Of a stretch of 19,034 nt of DNA, positions 6,575 to 13,035 are shown in pieces. The notes under the pieces are model-generated. The model made no database searches. It was not told the origin of the DNA and saw only the letters and a program-made list of their open reading frames with translations. This DNA comes from an uncultured Lachnospiraceae bacterium (GTDB lineage Bacteria > Bacillota > Clostridia > Lachnospirales > Lachnospiraceae). The position numbers were made by a program, and so were the translations under genes. The stretch covers positions 1 through 19,034 of the forward strand of contig CAKRWX010000019.1 in NCBI GenBank assembly GCA_934418055.1, given 5' to 3'. Positions within the stretch are counted from its first letter, which is position 1. Each line of letters begins with the position of its first letter.

Positions 6575-7343
6575 CGTCTAAGACCATCATCAAAATAAAT
6601 CCCACACCAAAAAAGATCGTTCCGATATTGGAATGTTCGCCTTCCGACATTTCCGGAATCAGCTCCTCTACTACCACATACAGCATGGCACCTGCCGCAA
6701 AACTCAGCAGATACGGAAGAATCGGAATGATAAACTGCGCCAGCAGAATCGTAAGCACTGCTCCAATTGGCTCCACAATTCCCGATAACACGCCATACAC
6801 AAAAGCCTTCGGCTTCTTCACCCCTTCTGCCCGAAGCGGCATGGAGATCACAGCTCCCTCTGGGAAGTTCTGGATGGCAATTCCCAACGACAGCGCCAAT
6901 GCCCCGGCCAAGGTAATCTCGCCATGTCCATTGACCCATCCTGCGTAAACCACGCCCACAGCCATTCCCTCTGGAATGTTGTGAAGGGTCACTGCCAGTA
7001 CCATCATGGTAGTCCGCTTCAAACTGCTTTCCGGTCCCTCCGCCTGCTCACTGTTCAAATGCAGATGGGGAATCACGTGATCCAGCAGCAATAAAAATCC
7101 CATTCCGACCGCCAGTCCCACTGCCGCTGGGATAAATGCCAGTTTTCCCATGGCATCGGACTGCTCAATGGCCGGAATCAAAAGGCTCCACACGGAAGCC
7201 GCCACCATCACACCTGCCGCAAAACCGGTCAAAGCCCTCTGCACCTCTGTGTTTAAGGCGTCTTTCATAAAAAATACACAGGCTGCGCCCAGAGACGTTC
7301 CTAAAAATGGGATCAGCAGCCCTTTTACAATCTCAGCATTCAT
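6561..7343 (-). CDS. ZIP-family divalent metal transporter (second copy)
   Basis: A 260-residue ZIP protein starting MNAEIVKGLLIPF, with about eight helices. Metal-binding motifs are HNIPEG in helix 4 and QNFPEG in helix 5, with later VEP and VVVEELIPE glutamates. The cytosolic loop holds HLHLNSEQ, a short histidine-bearing metal loop that the paralogue at 3888 shares only in part. The ATG has GAGGG six bases upstream. It starts 30 bases after the ArsR/SmtB stop codon, so the two are probably co-transcribed. That makes this copy likely to follow the metal status sensed by the repressor, unlike the first copy. Being placed with a Zn/Cd exporter is unusual for an importer; the direction of transport cannot be deduced from sequence. 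Confidence 0.92.
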   Translation of the reverse strand: MNAEIVKGLLIPFLGTSLGAACVFFMKDALNTEVQRALTGFAAGVMVAASVWSLLIPAIEQSDAMGKLAFIPAAVGLAVGMGFLLLLDHVIPHLHLNSEQAEGPESSLKRTTMMVLAVTLHNIPEGMAVGVVYAGWVNGHGEITLAGALALSLGIAIQNFPEGAVISMPLRAEGVKKPKAFVYGVLSGIVEPIGAVLTILLAQFIIPILPYLLSFAAGAMLYVVVEELIPEMSEGEHSNIGTIFFGVGFILMMVLDVALG

Positions 7344-7373
7344 GTCTTTCCCTCGATGTCAAGGCTCTTATGT

Positions 7374-7733
7374 CTACTCCTCAATATGTTCCTGCCCCTG
7401 TGCAATGATCGCCCGCACATGGTCGTCTGCCAGGGAATAAAAGACAGATTTGCCCTCCCGGCGGCTCTTGATCAGACGGTTCTGCTTCAGAATCTTCAGC
7501 TGATGGGAAATGGCAGACTGGGTCATATTTAACGCCGCCGCCAGATCACAGACACAGACCTCCGCTTCAAATAACACATACAGGATACGGATTCTGGTAG
7601 AATCACCAAATACCTTAAACAATTCCGCCAGGTCATACAGTTCCGTCTCATCCGGAAGTGTCTCATTGACAATCCGCAGAAGCTCCTCATGAACCTCGGT
7701 GGACTCACAGCACATTTCTTCTTTTTCTGTCAT
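7374..7733 (-). CDS. ArsR/SmtB-family metal-sensing repressor (CadC/CzrA/ZiaR-like)
   Basis: A 119-residue winged-helix repressor. The recognition helix region reads NMTQSAISHQLKILKQ, and the wing RREGKSVFYSL. Two metal sites are visible. The alpha-3N type site has VCVCDL (C60, C62) plus N-terminal candidates C8, C9 and H15, as in CadC and ZiaR. The alpha-5 type site is complete: D103, H105, H116, E119 with SmtB spacing (DxH, ten residues, HxxE). The protein therefore probably senses Zn, Cd or Pb and leaves DNA when metal binds. The start ATG at 7733 is chosen because GGAGAG sits just upstream; the open frame to 7871 runs through a hairpin-rich intergenic block and is not coding. The likely operator is the palindrome at 10201-10222, ahead of the HMA/ATPase genes. 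No comparable palindrome is seen in front of this gene. Confidence 0.94.
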   Translation of the reverse strand: MTEKEEMCCESTEVHEELLRIVNETLPDETELYDLAELFKVFGDSTRIRILYVLFEAEVCVCDLAAALNMTQSAISHQLKILKQNRLIKSRREGKSVFYSLADDHVRAIIAQGQEHIEE

Positions 7734-7764
7734 AAACTCTCCACTTTCTATATAATACAAAATC

Positions 7765-8004
7765 GGGGCATCAAATTTTTGACACCCCACCGATACCGGA
7801 TTGCTACGCACTACGTGCTCCCGCATCTCCGCTCTGCTTCGGTCGGTGCTAAACATGTGCCACTGGCACATAGCACCCTCAAAAACATTCGTAATTCGCT
7901 CATTTTTCTTTGAAAAATGGCTACTTACTCATGTTTTTGGCGGGTCCCAAGGTCAAAAATCCTCCTGCAAGCAAGCTTGCGTCGGACTTCTGACCTTTTG
8001 ACCC
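7765..8004. repeat. Hairpin-rich intergenic block between ATPase and repressor genes
   Basis: This gene-free stretch holds at least four inverted repeats. (a) 7942-8004: GGGTC..GGTCA pairs with TGACC..GACCC around an inner GCAAG/CTTGC hairpin (7967-7980). (b) 7901-7919: CATTTTTC/GAAAAATG with a three-base loop. (c) 7845-7877: GGTGCTA/TAGCACC enclosing TGTGCCA/TGGCACA. (d) 7765-7788: GGGGCATCAAA/TTTGACACCCC, 11 pairs in RNA with two G-U pairs. The first may stop transcription from the ATPase gene, though its U-tract is poor. The density of hairpins suggests a small non-autonomous intergenic repeat (REP/MITE-like) or a structured RNA. I do not recognise a named family. Confidence 0.6.
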
Positions 8005-8010
8005 TGTATC

Positions 8011-9876
8011 TTACAGATTTTTCACGAATAATGCTCTTACCGCATTTAACACTGCCAGCACCATAACGCCTACATCTGCGAAGATCGCCAGCCACATATT
8101 AGCGATACCCACAGCGCCAAGGATCAGGCACAGAACCTTGATGCCGATGGCAAAGTAAATATTTTCATAGACGATATGCATACATTTCTTAGCGATCCGG
8201 ATGGCCTTGACGATCTTTAACGGATCATCATCCATCAGGACAACGTCTGCCGCCTCAATGGCCGCGTCAGAACCCAGAGCACCCATGGCAACACCAATAT
8301 CCGCTCTGGAAAGCACCGGCGCATCGTTGATGCCGTCACCTACGAAAGCCAGCTTTTCTTTCTCGCCTTTCCCTGCTAACAGGGCTTCCACTTTTTCTAC
8401 TTTATCTGCTGGAAGCAGCTCACTGAACACCTCATCAACCTTTAACTGCTCAGCCACCTGTCTTGCTACCTTATCTGCATCGCCAGTCAGCATGACGGTT
8501 TTGCGGATTCCGGCTTTTTTCAGTTCCCGGATGGCTTCCGCAGAATGCTCTTTTACCACATCGGCAATCAGGATGTGACCTGCATAAACGCCGTTGACTG
8601 CCATGTGAACCACAGTACCTACCTGATGACACTCCATGGCGTCAATTCCAAGGCTCTTCATCAGTTTTCCGTTACCAATGGCAACTTCCATGCCGTCTAC
8701 TTTCGCAGTCACGCCATTTCCACTGATCTCCTTTACATCCGTTACCCGGCTCTGGTCAATGTCCTTGCCATAAGCCTTGCGGATACTCTTGCTGATCGGG
8801 TGGGAAGAATAACTTTCTGCCAGTGCAGCAAGCTCCAGAAGTTTCTCCTCTTCCATGGTGTTGTGGTGAACGCCTACCACCTCAAACACACCTTTGGTCA
8901 GAGTTCCTGTCTTATCAAATACCACATATTTCGTCTGAGAAAGAGTCTCTAAGTAGTTGGAACCCTTTACCAGAACGCCCGCATTGCTGGCGCCGCCAAT
9001 TCCTGCGAAGAAGCTAAGAGGAATACTAATCACCAGAGCGCACGGGCAGCTGATAACCAGGAAGGTTAACGCACGGTAGATCCACATGCCCCACTGCGGA
9101 GTCATTCCCATCACCAACTGGACCAGGGATGGCAGAATCGCCAGGGCTAACGCACCATAGCAGACAGCCGGAGTATAATAATGGGCAAATTTGGAAATAA
9201 AGTTCTCGGATCTGGACTTTTTCGAACTGGAGTTTTCTACCATATCCAGAATCTTGGATACGGTGGACTCGCCAAACTCTTTGGTGGTACGGATCTTTAA
9301 TACACCAGTCATATTGATGCAGCCGCTGATGACTTCATCGCCGGTTTTCGCTTCTCTCGGAAGGCTCTCACCAGTTAACGCACTGGTATTTAAAGAAGCC
9401 TCTCCTTCCACGATCACACCATCGATTGGTACTTTCTCACCAGGCTGTACCACGATGATGGAGCCAATCTCTACCTCGTCCGGATCTACTTTCTCTAAGC
9501 CATTCTCGCCTTCGATGTTGGCATAATCCGGGCGGATATCCATCAGTTCGCTAATGTTTCTGCGGCTCTTGCCAACGGCGTAACTCTGGAACAGTTCACC
9601 AATCTGGTAGAACAACATAACAGCTACACCCTCGGTGTACTCGCCTAACAGAATCGCACCAACCGTAGCTACTGCCATCAGGAAATTCTCATCGAATACC
9701 TGCTTATTTAAGATGCCTTTCCATGCCTTCCGCAAAATGTCATGGCCAATCACCAGATATGGGATCATGTACAGACCAAAACGCAGATATCCGTTTACCG
9801 GCAAAAATCCAAATACAATCATCAGAACCGCCGCAATGATGATTCTGACCAATACCTTTTTCTGCTTCTTATTCAT
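8011..9876 (-). CDS. Zn/Cd/Pb-exporting P1B-type ATPase (CadA/ZntA group)
   Basis: A 621-residue heavy-metal ATPase that pumps divalent soft metals out of the cell using ATP. All P-type landmarks are intact: TGES at 168-171 (actuator), the CPC metal motif at 277-279 in a membrane helix, the phosphorylated Asp in DKTGT at 321-325, the SHP motif at 359-360, and GDGIND at 513-518. K580 and D601, 21 residues apart in the last two helices, match the Zn/Cd-type (P1B-2) pair of ZntA, which argues against copper. There is no fused N-terminal HMA domain; a separate 72-residue HMA protein is encoded 72 bases upstream and may take its place. The ATG is preceded by GAGAGG. Expression probably comes from the operator-bearing promoter in front of the HMA gene. 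Confidence 0.96.
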   Translation of the reverse strand: MNKKQKKVLVRIIIAAVLMIVFGFLPVNGYLRFGLYMIPYLVIGHDILRKAWKGILNKQVFDENFLMAVATVGAILLGEYTEGVAVMLFYQIGELFQSYAVGKSRRNISELMDIRPDYANIEGENGLEKVDPDEVEIGSIIVVQPGEKVPIDGVIVEGEASLNTSALTGESLPREAKTGDEVISGCINMTGVLKIRTTKEFGESTVSKILDMVENSSSKKSRSENFISKFAHYYTPAVCYGALALAILPSLVQLVMGMTPQWGMWIYRALTFLVISCPCALVISIPLSFFAGIGGASNAGVLVKGSNYLETLSQTKYVVFDKTGTLTKGVFEVVGVHHNTMEEEKLLELAALAESYSSHPISKSIRKAYGKDIDQSRVTDVKEISGNGVTAKVDGMEVAIGNGKLMKSLGIDAMECHQVGTVVHMAVNGVYAGHILIADVVKEHSAEAIRELKKAGIRKTVMLTGDADKVARQVAEQLKVDEVFSELLPADKVEKVEALLAGKGEKEKLAFVGDGINDAPVLSRADIGVAMGALGSDAAIEAADVVLMDDDPLKIVKAIRIAKKCMHIVYENIYFAIGIKVLCLILGAVGIANMWLAIFADVGVMVLAVLNAVRALFVKNL

Positions 9877-9948
9877 ACCGACTGCCTCTCTTCTCTCACC
9901 GCGCAGTTCTCTTAAAATCCAGTCTGCCCGCAGAGCATCTTCTCTGAA

Positions 9949-10167
9949 TTATAAGTAGATCTCGCAATCATCCTCAACTTTTTTGCAGTTTGCCAGTACG
10001 TCTTTCATCACTGCCTTAGGATCAGCGCCCTCTTCAAACTCCACATTCATCTTCAGCATCATGAAGTTTACGGTTGCGTCCTTTACACCAGCAGTTTTCT
10101 TTGCTGCTTCCTCCATCTTGTTTGCACAGTTTGCACAGTCTACATCGATTTTGTAAGATTTTTTCAT
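9949..10167 (-). CDS. Stand-alone heavy-metal-associated (HMA) domain protein
   Basis: A 72-residue protein that is essentially one HMA (ferredoxin-like) domain. The metal motif is DCANCANKM with C11 and C14. The Asp directly before the first Cys is typical of HMA domains attached to Zn/Cd ATPases, whereas copper chaperones usually have GMxCxxC. Two further cysteines near the C-terminus (C61, C68) could add ligands. The ATG at 10167 has AAAGGAG nine bases upstream. The gene is first in the metal operon, immediately before an ATPase that lacks its own HMA domain, so it is probably a detached metal-binding domain or chaperone for that pump. Confidence 0.93.
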   Translation of the reverse strand: MKKSYKIDVDCANCANKMEEAAKKTAGVKDATVNFMMLKMNVEFEEGADPKAVMKDVLANCKKVEDDCEIYL

Positions 10168-10200
10168 GATTTTGATCTCCTTTTCCTATTCGAGCTTTTT

Positions 10201-10222
10201 CATATGAACAATTATTCATATG
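10201..10222. promoter_or_regulatory. SmtB/ArsR-type operator
   Basis: CATATGAA and TTCATATG form a perfect inverted repeat around CAATTA. TGAA-N6-TTCA arms in an A/T-rich palindrome are the pattern bound by SmtB, CzrA and ZiaR repressors. It lies just downstream of the predicted transcription start of the HMA-ATPase operon. The likely ligand is the ArsR/SmtB protein at 7374-7733. Confidence 0.85.
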
Positions 10223-10231
10223 TTTGATTCT

Positions 10232-10259
10232 ATTATATCCCTGGAGATTCAAATGTCAA
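10232..10259 (-). promoter_or_regulatory. Sigma-A promoter of the HMA-ATPase operon
   Basis: TTGACA at 10259-10254 and TATAAT at 10237-10232, both consensus hexamers, are separated by 16 bases. The -35 box begins four bases after the stop codon of the DMT gene, and the operator palindrome lies about ten bases downstream of the -10 box. Confidence 0.9.
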
Positions 10260-10262
10260 TAC

Positions 10263-11033
10263 CTAAGCCTCAGATTTGTTATAAAAATAAACGAACACTG
10301 CCGTTCCACCGATGATCAGATACCCCAGCACGCTGTAAAGGTCCGGTCTCTGTCCCAGCACCACGAATCCCATCAGCGCCGCAAACACGATCTGGGAGTA
10401 ATCATAGACGGAGATCTCTTTCGCCGGCGCGTAATAGTACGCCTTGGTCACGAAGATCTGACCGCCTGCTGCCGCCCCGCCTGCCGCAAAGAGCATCAGC
10501 ACCTGCCACAGTTCCATGGGCTGAAAACTGCCGATCATAAATGGCACCGCCGCCAGACAGGAAAAGGCAGAGAAAAATACGATCACCGTTTTCCCTTTCA
10601 CGCCCCGTTTGCCTAATAACCGCACCATGGTATAGGCAGCTCCCGCGCCTGCACCGCCAAGAAATCCAGCCAATGCGCCGCTTCCCGCCATATTACCGGT
10701 CGGTTTGATGATAAAGAGCGCGCCGACAAATGCCACGATCACAGAAGCGATCTGCACCAGATTGGCTCTTTCCCTTAAAAACAGGGCGGAAAATATCACC
10801 ACAAAAAATGGCGCCAGCTTATTTAACATATTGGCATCAGACAGAACCAGATGGTCAATGGCATAAAAATTCCCGAAAATTCCGATTGTTCCAAATACAG
10901 CTCTCAAAACCAAAAATTTCAGATCGCCTTTTCCGATCTCCACCCGCTCCTGGTGCAGGATCATCGGCACGCCCACCACTGCCAGGGCTACCAGATTCCG
11001 GAAAAAGCTGTACTCTCGGAGTCTTTCCTGCAC
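10263..11033 (-). CDS. EamA/DMT-superfamily transporter, N-terminally short
   Basis: A 256-residue membrane protein with about nine helices and two EamA-like halves. The first half ends near LVQIASVIVAFVGALFIIKP (in parts: ASVIVAFVGALFIIKP) and the second near DLYSVLGYLIIGGTAVFVY. DMT carriers of this kind have about 290-300 residues and ten helices, with a whole helix before the conserved SFFRNLVAL segment. Here that segment begins at residue 9, so the first helix is missing. The only start codon in frame is a GTG at 11033 with a weak binding site; the frame closes upstream at a TAA near 11090. No DMT-like helix is visible in the other two frames upstream. The gene may be a decayed or 5'-replaced transporter, or a nine-helix variant. 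The substrate is unknown. Confidence 0.8.
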   Translation of the reverse strand: MQERLREYSFFRNLVALAVVGVPMILHQERVEIGKGDLKFLVLRAVFGTIGIFGNFYAIDHLVLSDANMLNKLAPFFVVIFSALFLRERANLVQIASVIVAFVGALFIIKPTGNMAGSGALAGFLGGAGAGAAYTMVRLLGKRGVKGKTVIVFFSAFSCLAAVPFMIGSFQPMELWQVLMLFAAGGAAAGGQIFVTKAYYYAPAKEISVYDYSQIVFAALMGFVVLGQRPDLYSVLGYLIIGGTAVFVYFYNKSEA

Positions 11034-11078
11034 TTGCTTTTGCGGCCGATTTTCCCTTTCCAGCCGCGCAATTCGTTT

Positions 11079-11303
11079 TTATTCTATCCCAGCTGTCAGG
11101 AATCCGCAAGTAGATTCCCGGCATTTTGTGCTCTGACTCTCATATCTCATATCTTCTTTCTGCGATTCTTCCTTCACAAACAGTCCACCTGTATACGTTT
11201 TCTCCTTGGTACTGCTCCAGAAAAGCATGGCACCTCCCAAAACTGCGGCGGTAAGAAGAGCCATCAACAGAATCATTTTCCAACGGTGTCTGATAAATTC
11301 CAT
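11079..11303 (-). CDS. Small single-pass membrane protein, unknown function
   Basis: A 74-residue frame directly downstream of sigF. The N-terminus is basic (HRWK), followed by one hydrophobic helix at about residues 9-30, then a polar, charged tail with two cysteines. An AAAGGA element ten bases before the ATG could be a ribosome binding site. I do not recognise the family. The tail looks unconserved and the gene ends only 45 bases before the truncated DMT gene, so it could be a remnant. No terminator separates it from sigF, so it may be read from the spoIIA promoter. Confidence 0.5.
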   Translation of the reverse strand: MEFIRHRWKMILLMALLTAAVLGGAMLFWSSTKEKTYTGGLFVKEESQKEDMRYESQSTKCRESTCGFLTAGIE

Positions 11304-11354
11304 CTCTTTCGTTTCCTTTCTTCTTTTTTCTTAGTATCCCACCGTTCTTTTATT

Positions 11355-12074
11355 CTAAAACTGCTCCCGCATCTGTTTTAAAATCTTTTTTTCAAGCCGT
11401 GACACCTGTACCTGGGAAATACCAAGAGAGACGGCCACCTGGGTCTGGGTTTGATTCTGAAAATACCGGCGGACGATGATTTCCCGCTCCTTCTCCCCCA
11501 GCTGTCCGATCAGTTTCTCTAACACCAAATGGTTGATCAGCTCTTCCTGGCGTTCGCTGTGGTCCTCGATCTTATCCATCAGGCAAAGGGCTTTATCTTC
11601 TCCATTTCCCACATTTTTATAGAGAGACTCCACTTCTGCCGCCGCTTCCATAGAAACCGCCACTTCCTCTCTGGTAGCTCCGATCTCCCCGGCGATCTCT
11701 TCCACCGTCGGTTCCCGGCCCAGACTGGTGCACAACGTTTCCCTGGCGCTTTTTACCCGCATTCCCATCTCCTTGATGGAGCGGCTGACCTTGATCATGC
11801 CGTCATCCCGCAGAAAACGCTTAATTTCTCCGGCAATCATGGGCACTGCGTAAGTAGAAAACCGCACTTCATAACTTAGATCAAACTTATCAATGGCTTT
11901 TAACAGGCCGATACTGCCGATCTGAAACAGATCTTCCAGTTCATAGCCCCGTCCCTTAAACCTCCGCACAATGCTCCAGACCAAGCCCATATTATCCATA
12001 ACCAACTGGTCTCTGGCGGTTTTGTCTCCCTGGTGCGCTCTCTGGATCTTCGCCATAACATCATCCAAGCCCAT
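11355..12074 (-). CDS. sigF: Sporulation sigma factor F
   Basis: A 239-residue sigma-70 family protein of the sporulation SigF/SigG/SigB group. Region 2 has the DNMGLVWSIVRRF, LEDLFQIGSIGLLKAIDKFD and FSTYAVPMIAGEIKRFLRDD segments; region 3 follows with KVSRSIKEM; region 4 ends with QTQVAVSLGISQVQVSRLEK. It directs the first forespore-specific transcription after septation. Assignment to sigma-F and not sigma-G rests on its place immediately after spoIIAA and spoIIAB. The start is the ATG at 12074, which overlaps the spoIIAB stop by one base (TGATG); a GTG one codon earlier is an alternative. In Bacillus the spoVA operon lies just downstream of sigF. Here it lies about 5 kb away on the other side of a metal-transport cluster. 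Confidence 0.95.
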   Translation of the reverse strand: MGLDDVMAKIQRAHQGDKTARDQLVMDNMGLVWSIVRRFKGRGYELEDLFQIGSIGLLKAIDKFDLSYEVRFSTYAVPMIAGEIKRFLRDDGMIKVSRSIKEMGMRVKSARETLCTSLGREPTVEEIAGEIGATREEVAVSMEAAAEVESLYKNVGNGEDKALCLMDKIEDHSERQEELINHLVLEKLIGQLGEKEREIIVRRYFQNQTQTQVAVSLGISQVQVSRLEKKILKQMREQF

Positions 12075-12523
12075 CACCTGCCGATCTTCTTTTTCATGGT
12101 GACTGTGGTTCCTTTGCCTGGCTCTGACTCCACCTGTACCTGATCCATAAAGGCTTCCATAAAGGAAAATCCCATACCGGAGCGTTCCCCCGTGGTATCG
12201 GTGGTAAACATGGGTTCCATGGCCTGTTGGATGTTCCGAATTCCCCGACCTTCATCCCGCACCCGGACAGTAAATTCCTGTTCCTCGGTCCATCCTTCCA
12301 ACCGGACTATCCCACGTTCTCCTCCATATCCGTGGATCACCGCATTGGTCACCGCCTCCGACACTGCGGTTTTCACATCGTCCAATTCCTCTAAAGTGGG
12401 ATTTAGGCGGCTTAGAAACACCGCTGTCACTACCCTGGCAAACTCCTCATTTCTGGAATCGCTGTCAATTTCCAGTGCAAAATGGTCTCCTGGCACCTGT
12501 AATTCTTCTTTCTTATCCTCCAT
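12074..12523 (-). CDS. spoIIAB: Anti-sigma-F factor and serine kinase
   Basis: A 149-residue GHKL-fold kinase. The ATP-binding boxes are visible: N box EAVTNAVIHGY (E56, N60), G1 box DEGRGI (from D90), and G2 box GERSGMGFSFME (114-121). SpoIIAB binds and silences sigma-F, and phosphorylates SpoIIAA. The extra N-terminal stretch of about 20 residues before the core (residues 1-22, acidic) is longer than in Bacillus. The ATG at 12523 has GGAGGGG eight bases upstream, and the spoIIAA stop lies within that binding-site region, so the three spoIIA genes are tightly coupled. Confidence 0.96.
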   Translation of the reverse strand: MEDKKEELQVPGDHFALEIDSDSRNEEFARVVTAVFLSRLNPTLEELDDVKTAVSEAVTNAVIHGYGGERGIVRLEGWTEEQEFTVRVRDEGRGIRNIQQAMEPMFTTDTTGERSGMGFSFMEAFMDQVQVESEPGKGTTVTMKKKIGR

Positions 12524-12528
12524 CTTCC

Positions 12529-12879
12529 TTACCCCTCCGTTCCGGCAATTGCCGCTTCTTTTGATGAAAATCCATTGATCAGGTTCCAGATTCCGCCCAA
12601 ATTTAAGATCCGGTTGATCTGGGCTCCAACGCCATACACGGCCACACTGCCGCCGCTGCGCTCCATCTGTTTATAGCGGTTGAGCAGCACCCCGATTCCG
12701 GATGAATCCATAAATACCGTCCGGCTGAAATCAAACACAATCCTGGTGATATAATTTTCCGACAGAAGCAGATCTGTCTCATACCGGAGATTCCGGCAAT
12801 TATGGTGATCCAGTTCTTTGGGCAGATGGATCACCAGCACCTGGCCCTTGGCCTCATAAAAGAATGTTGGTTCTGTCAT
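12529..12879 (-). CDS. spoIIAA: Anti-anti-sigma-F factor
   Basis: A 116-residue STAS-domain protein. The phosphorylation loop is FMDSSGIGVLLNRYK, with S59 and S60; the second of these matches the Ser phosphorylated by SpoIIAB in Bacillus. The unphosphorylated form captures SpoIIAB and frees sigma-F. The ATG at 12879 follows GAGGGAG. It is the first gene of the spoIIA operon and lies about 50 bases downstream of a sigma-H-like promoter. Confidence 0.96.
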   Translation of the reverse strand: MTEPTFFYEAKGQVLVIHLPKELDHHNCRNLRYETDLLLSENYITRIVFDFSRTVFMDSSGIGVLLNRYKQMERSGGSVAVYGVGAQINRILNLGGIWNLINGFSSKEAAIAGTEG

Positions 12880-12935
12880 ACTTCTCCCTCTTTTCTAATT
12901 TTTTCGCTCCAACAGAGACAAAATACGCCTTGCGC

Positions 12936-12962
12936 ATTCTGTTCTAATCAGCAATCTCCACA
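12936..12962 (-). promoter_or_regulatory. Candidate sigma-H promoter of spoIIA
   Basis: The -10 element ACAGAAT (12942-12936) fits the sigma-H pattern RnnGAAT fully. An 11-base spacer separates it from TGTGGAGAT (12962-12954), which keeps the GGA core of the -35 pattern. The spoIIA operon is a sigma-H and Spo0A target in Bacillus, which agrees with the position. The -35 match is only partial. Confidence 0.6.
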
Positions 12963-12968
12963 ACAAAA

Positions 12969-13022
12969 AAGACACAAGAGCAAAAGGGTTCTGATTTTGA
13001 ACCACTTCTTCTCTTGTGTCTT
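12969..13022. terminator. Bidirectional-type terminator after the TPR gene
   Basis: A perfect 12-bp stem AAGACACAAGAG/CTCTTGTGTCTT, with a nested GGTTC/GAACC hairpin in its loop. It is flanked by A-run and T-run on both sides, so it could stop either strand. On the minus strand it follows the TPR gene stop by about 14 bases and isolates the spoIIA promoter from upstream transcription. Confidence 0.92.
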
Positions 13023-13035
13023 TTTCTTTTTATTC

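Noticed and set aside
7747..7774. Possible sigma-A promoter for the repressor gene (TTGATG, 16 bases, TATAGA)
   Set aside because: The start of transcription would fall on the ribosome binding site, and other -10 choices have no matching -35, so I do not call it.
7734..7871. N-terminal 46-residue extension of the ArsR/SmtB protein
   Set aside because: It runs through the hairpin block, has no family similarity, and a well-placed GGAGAG supports the internal ATG at 7733.
10855..11124. Minus-strand frame of 89 codons overlapping the DMT start as the missing first helix by frameshift
   Set aside because: Its peptide is polar, Gly/Ala/Lys/Pro-rich and contains no membrane helix, so a simple frameshift does not explain the short DMT protein.
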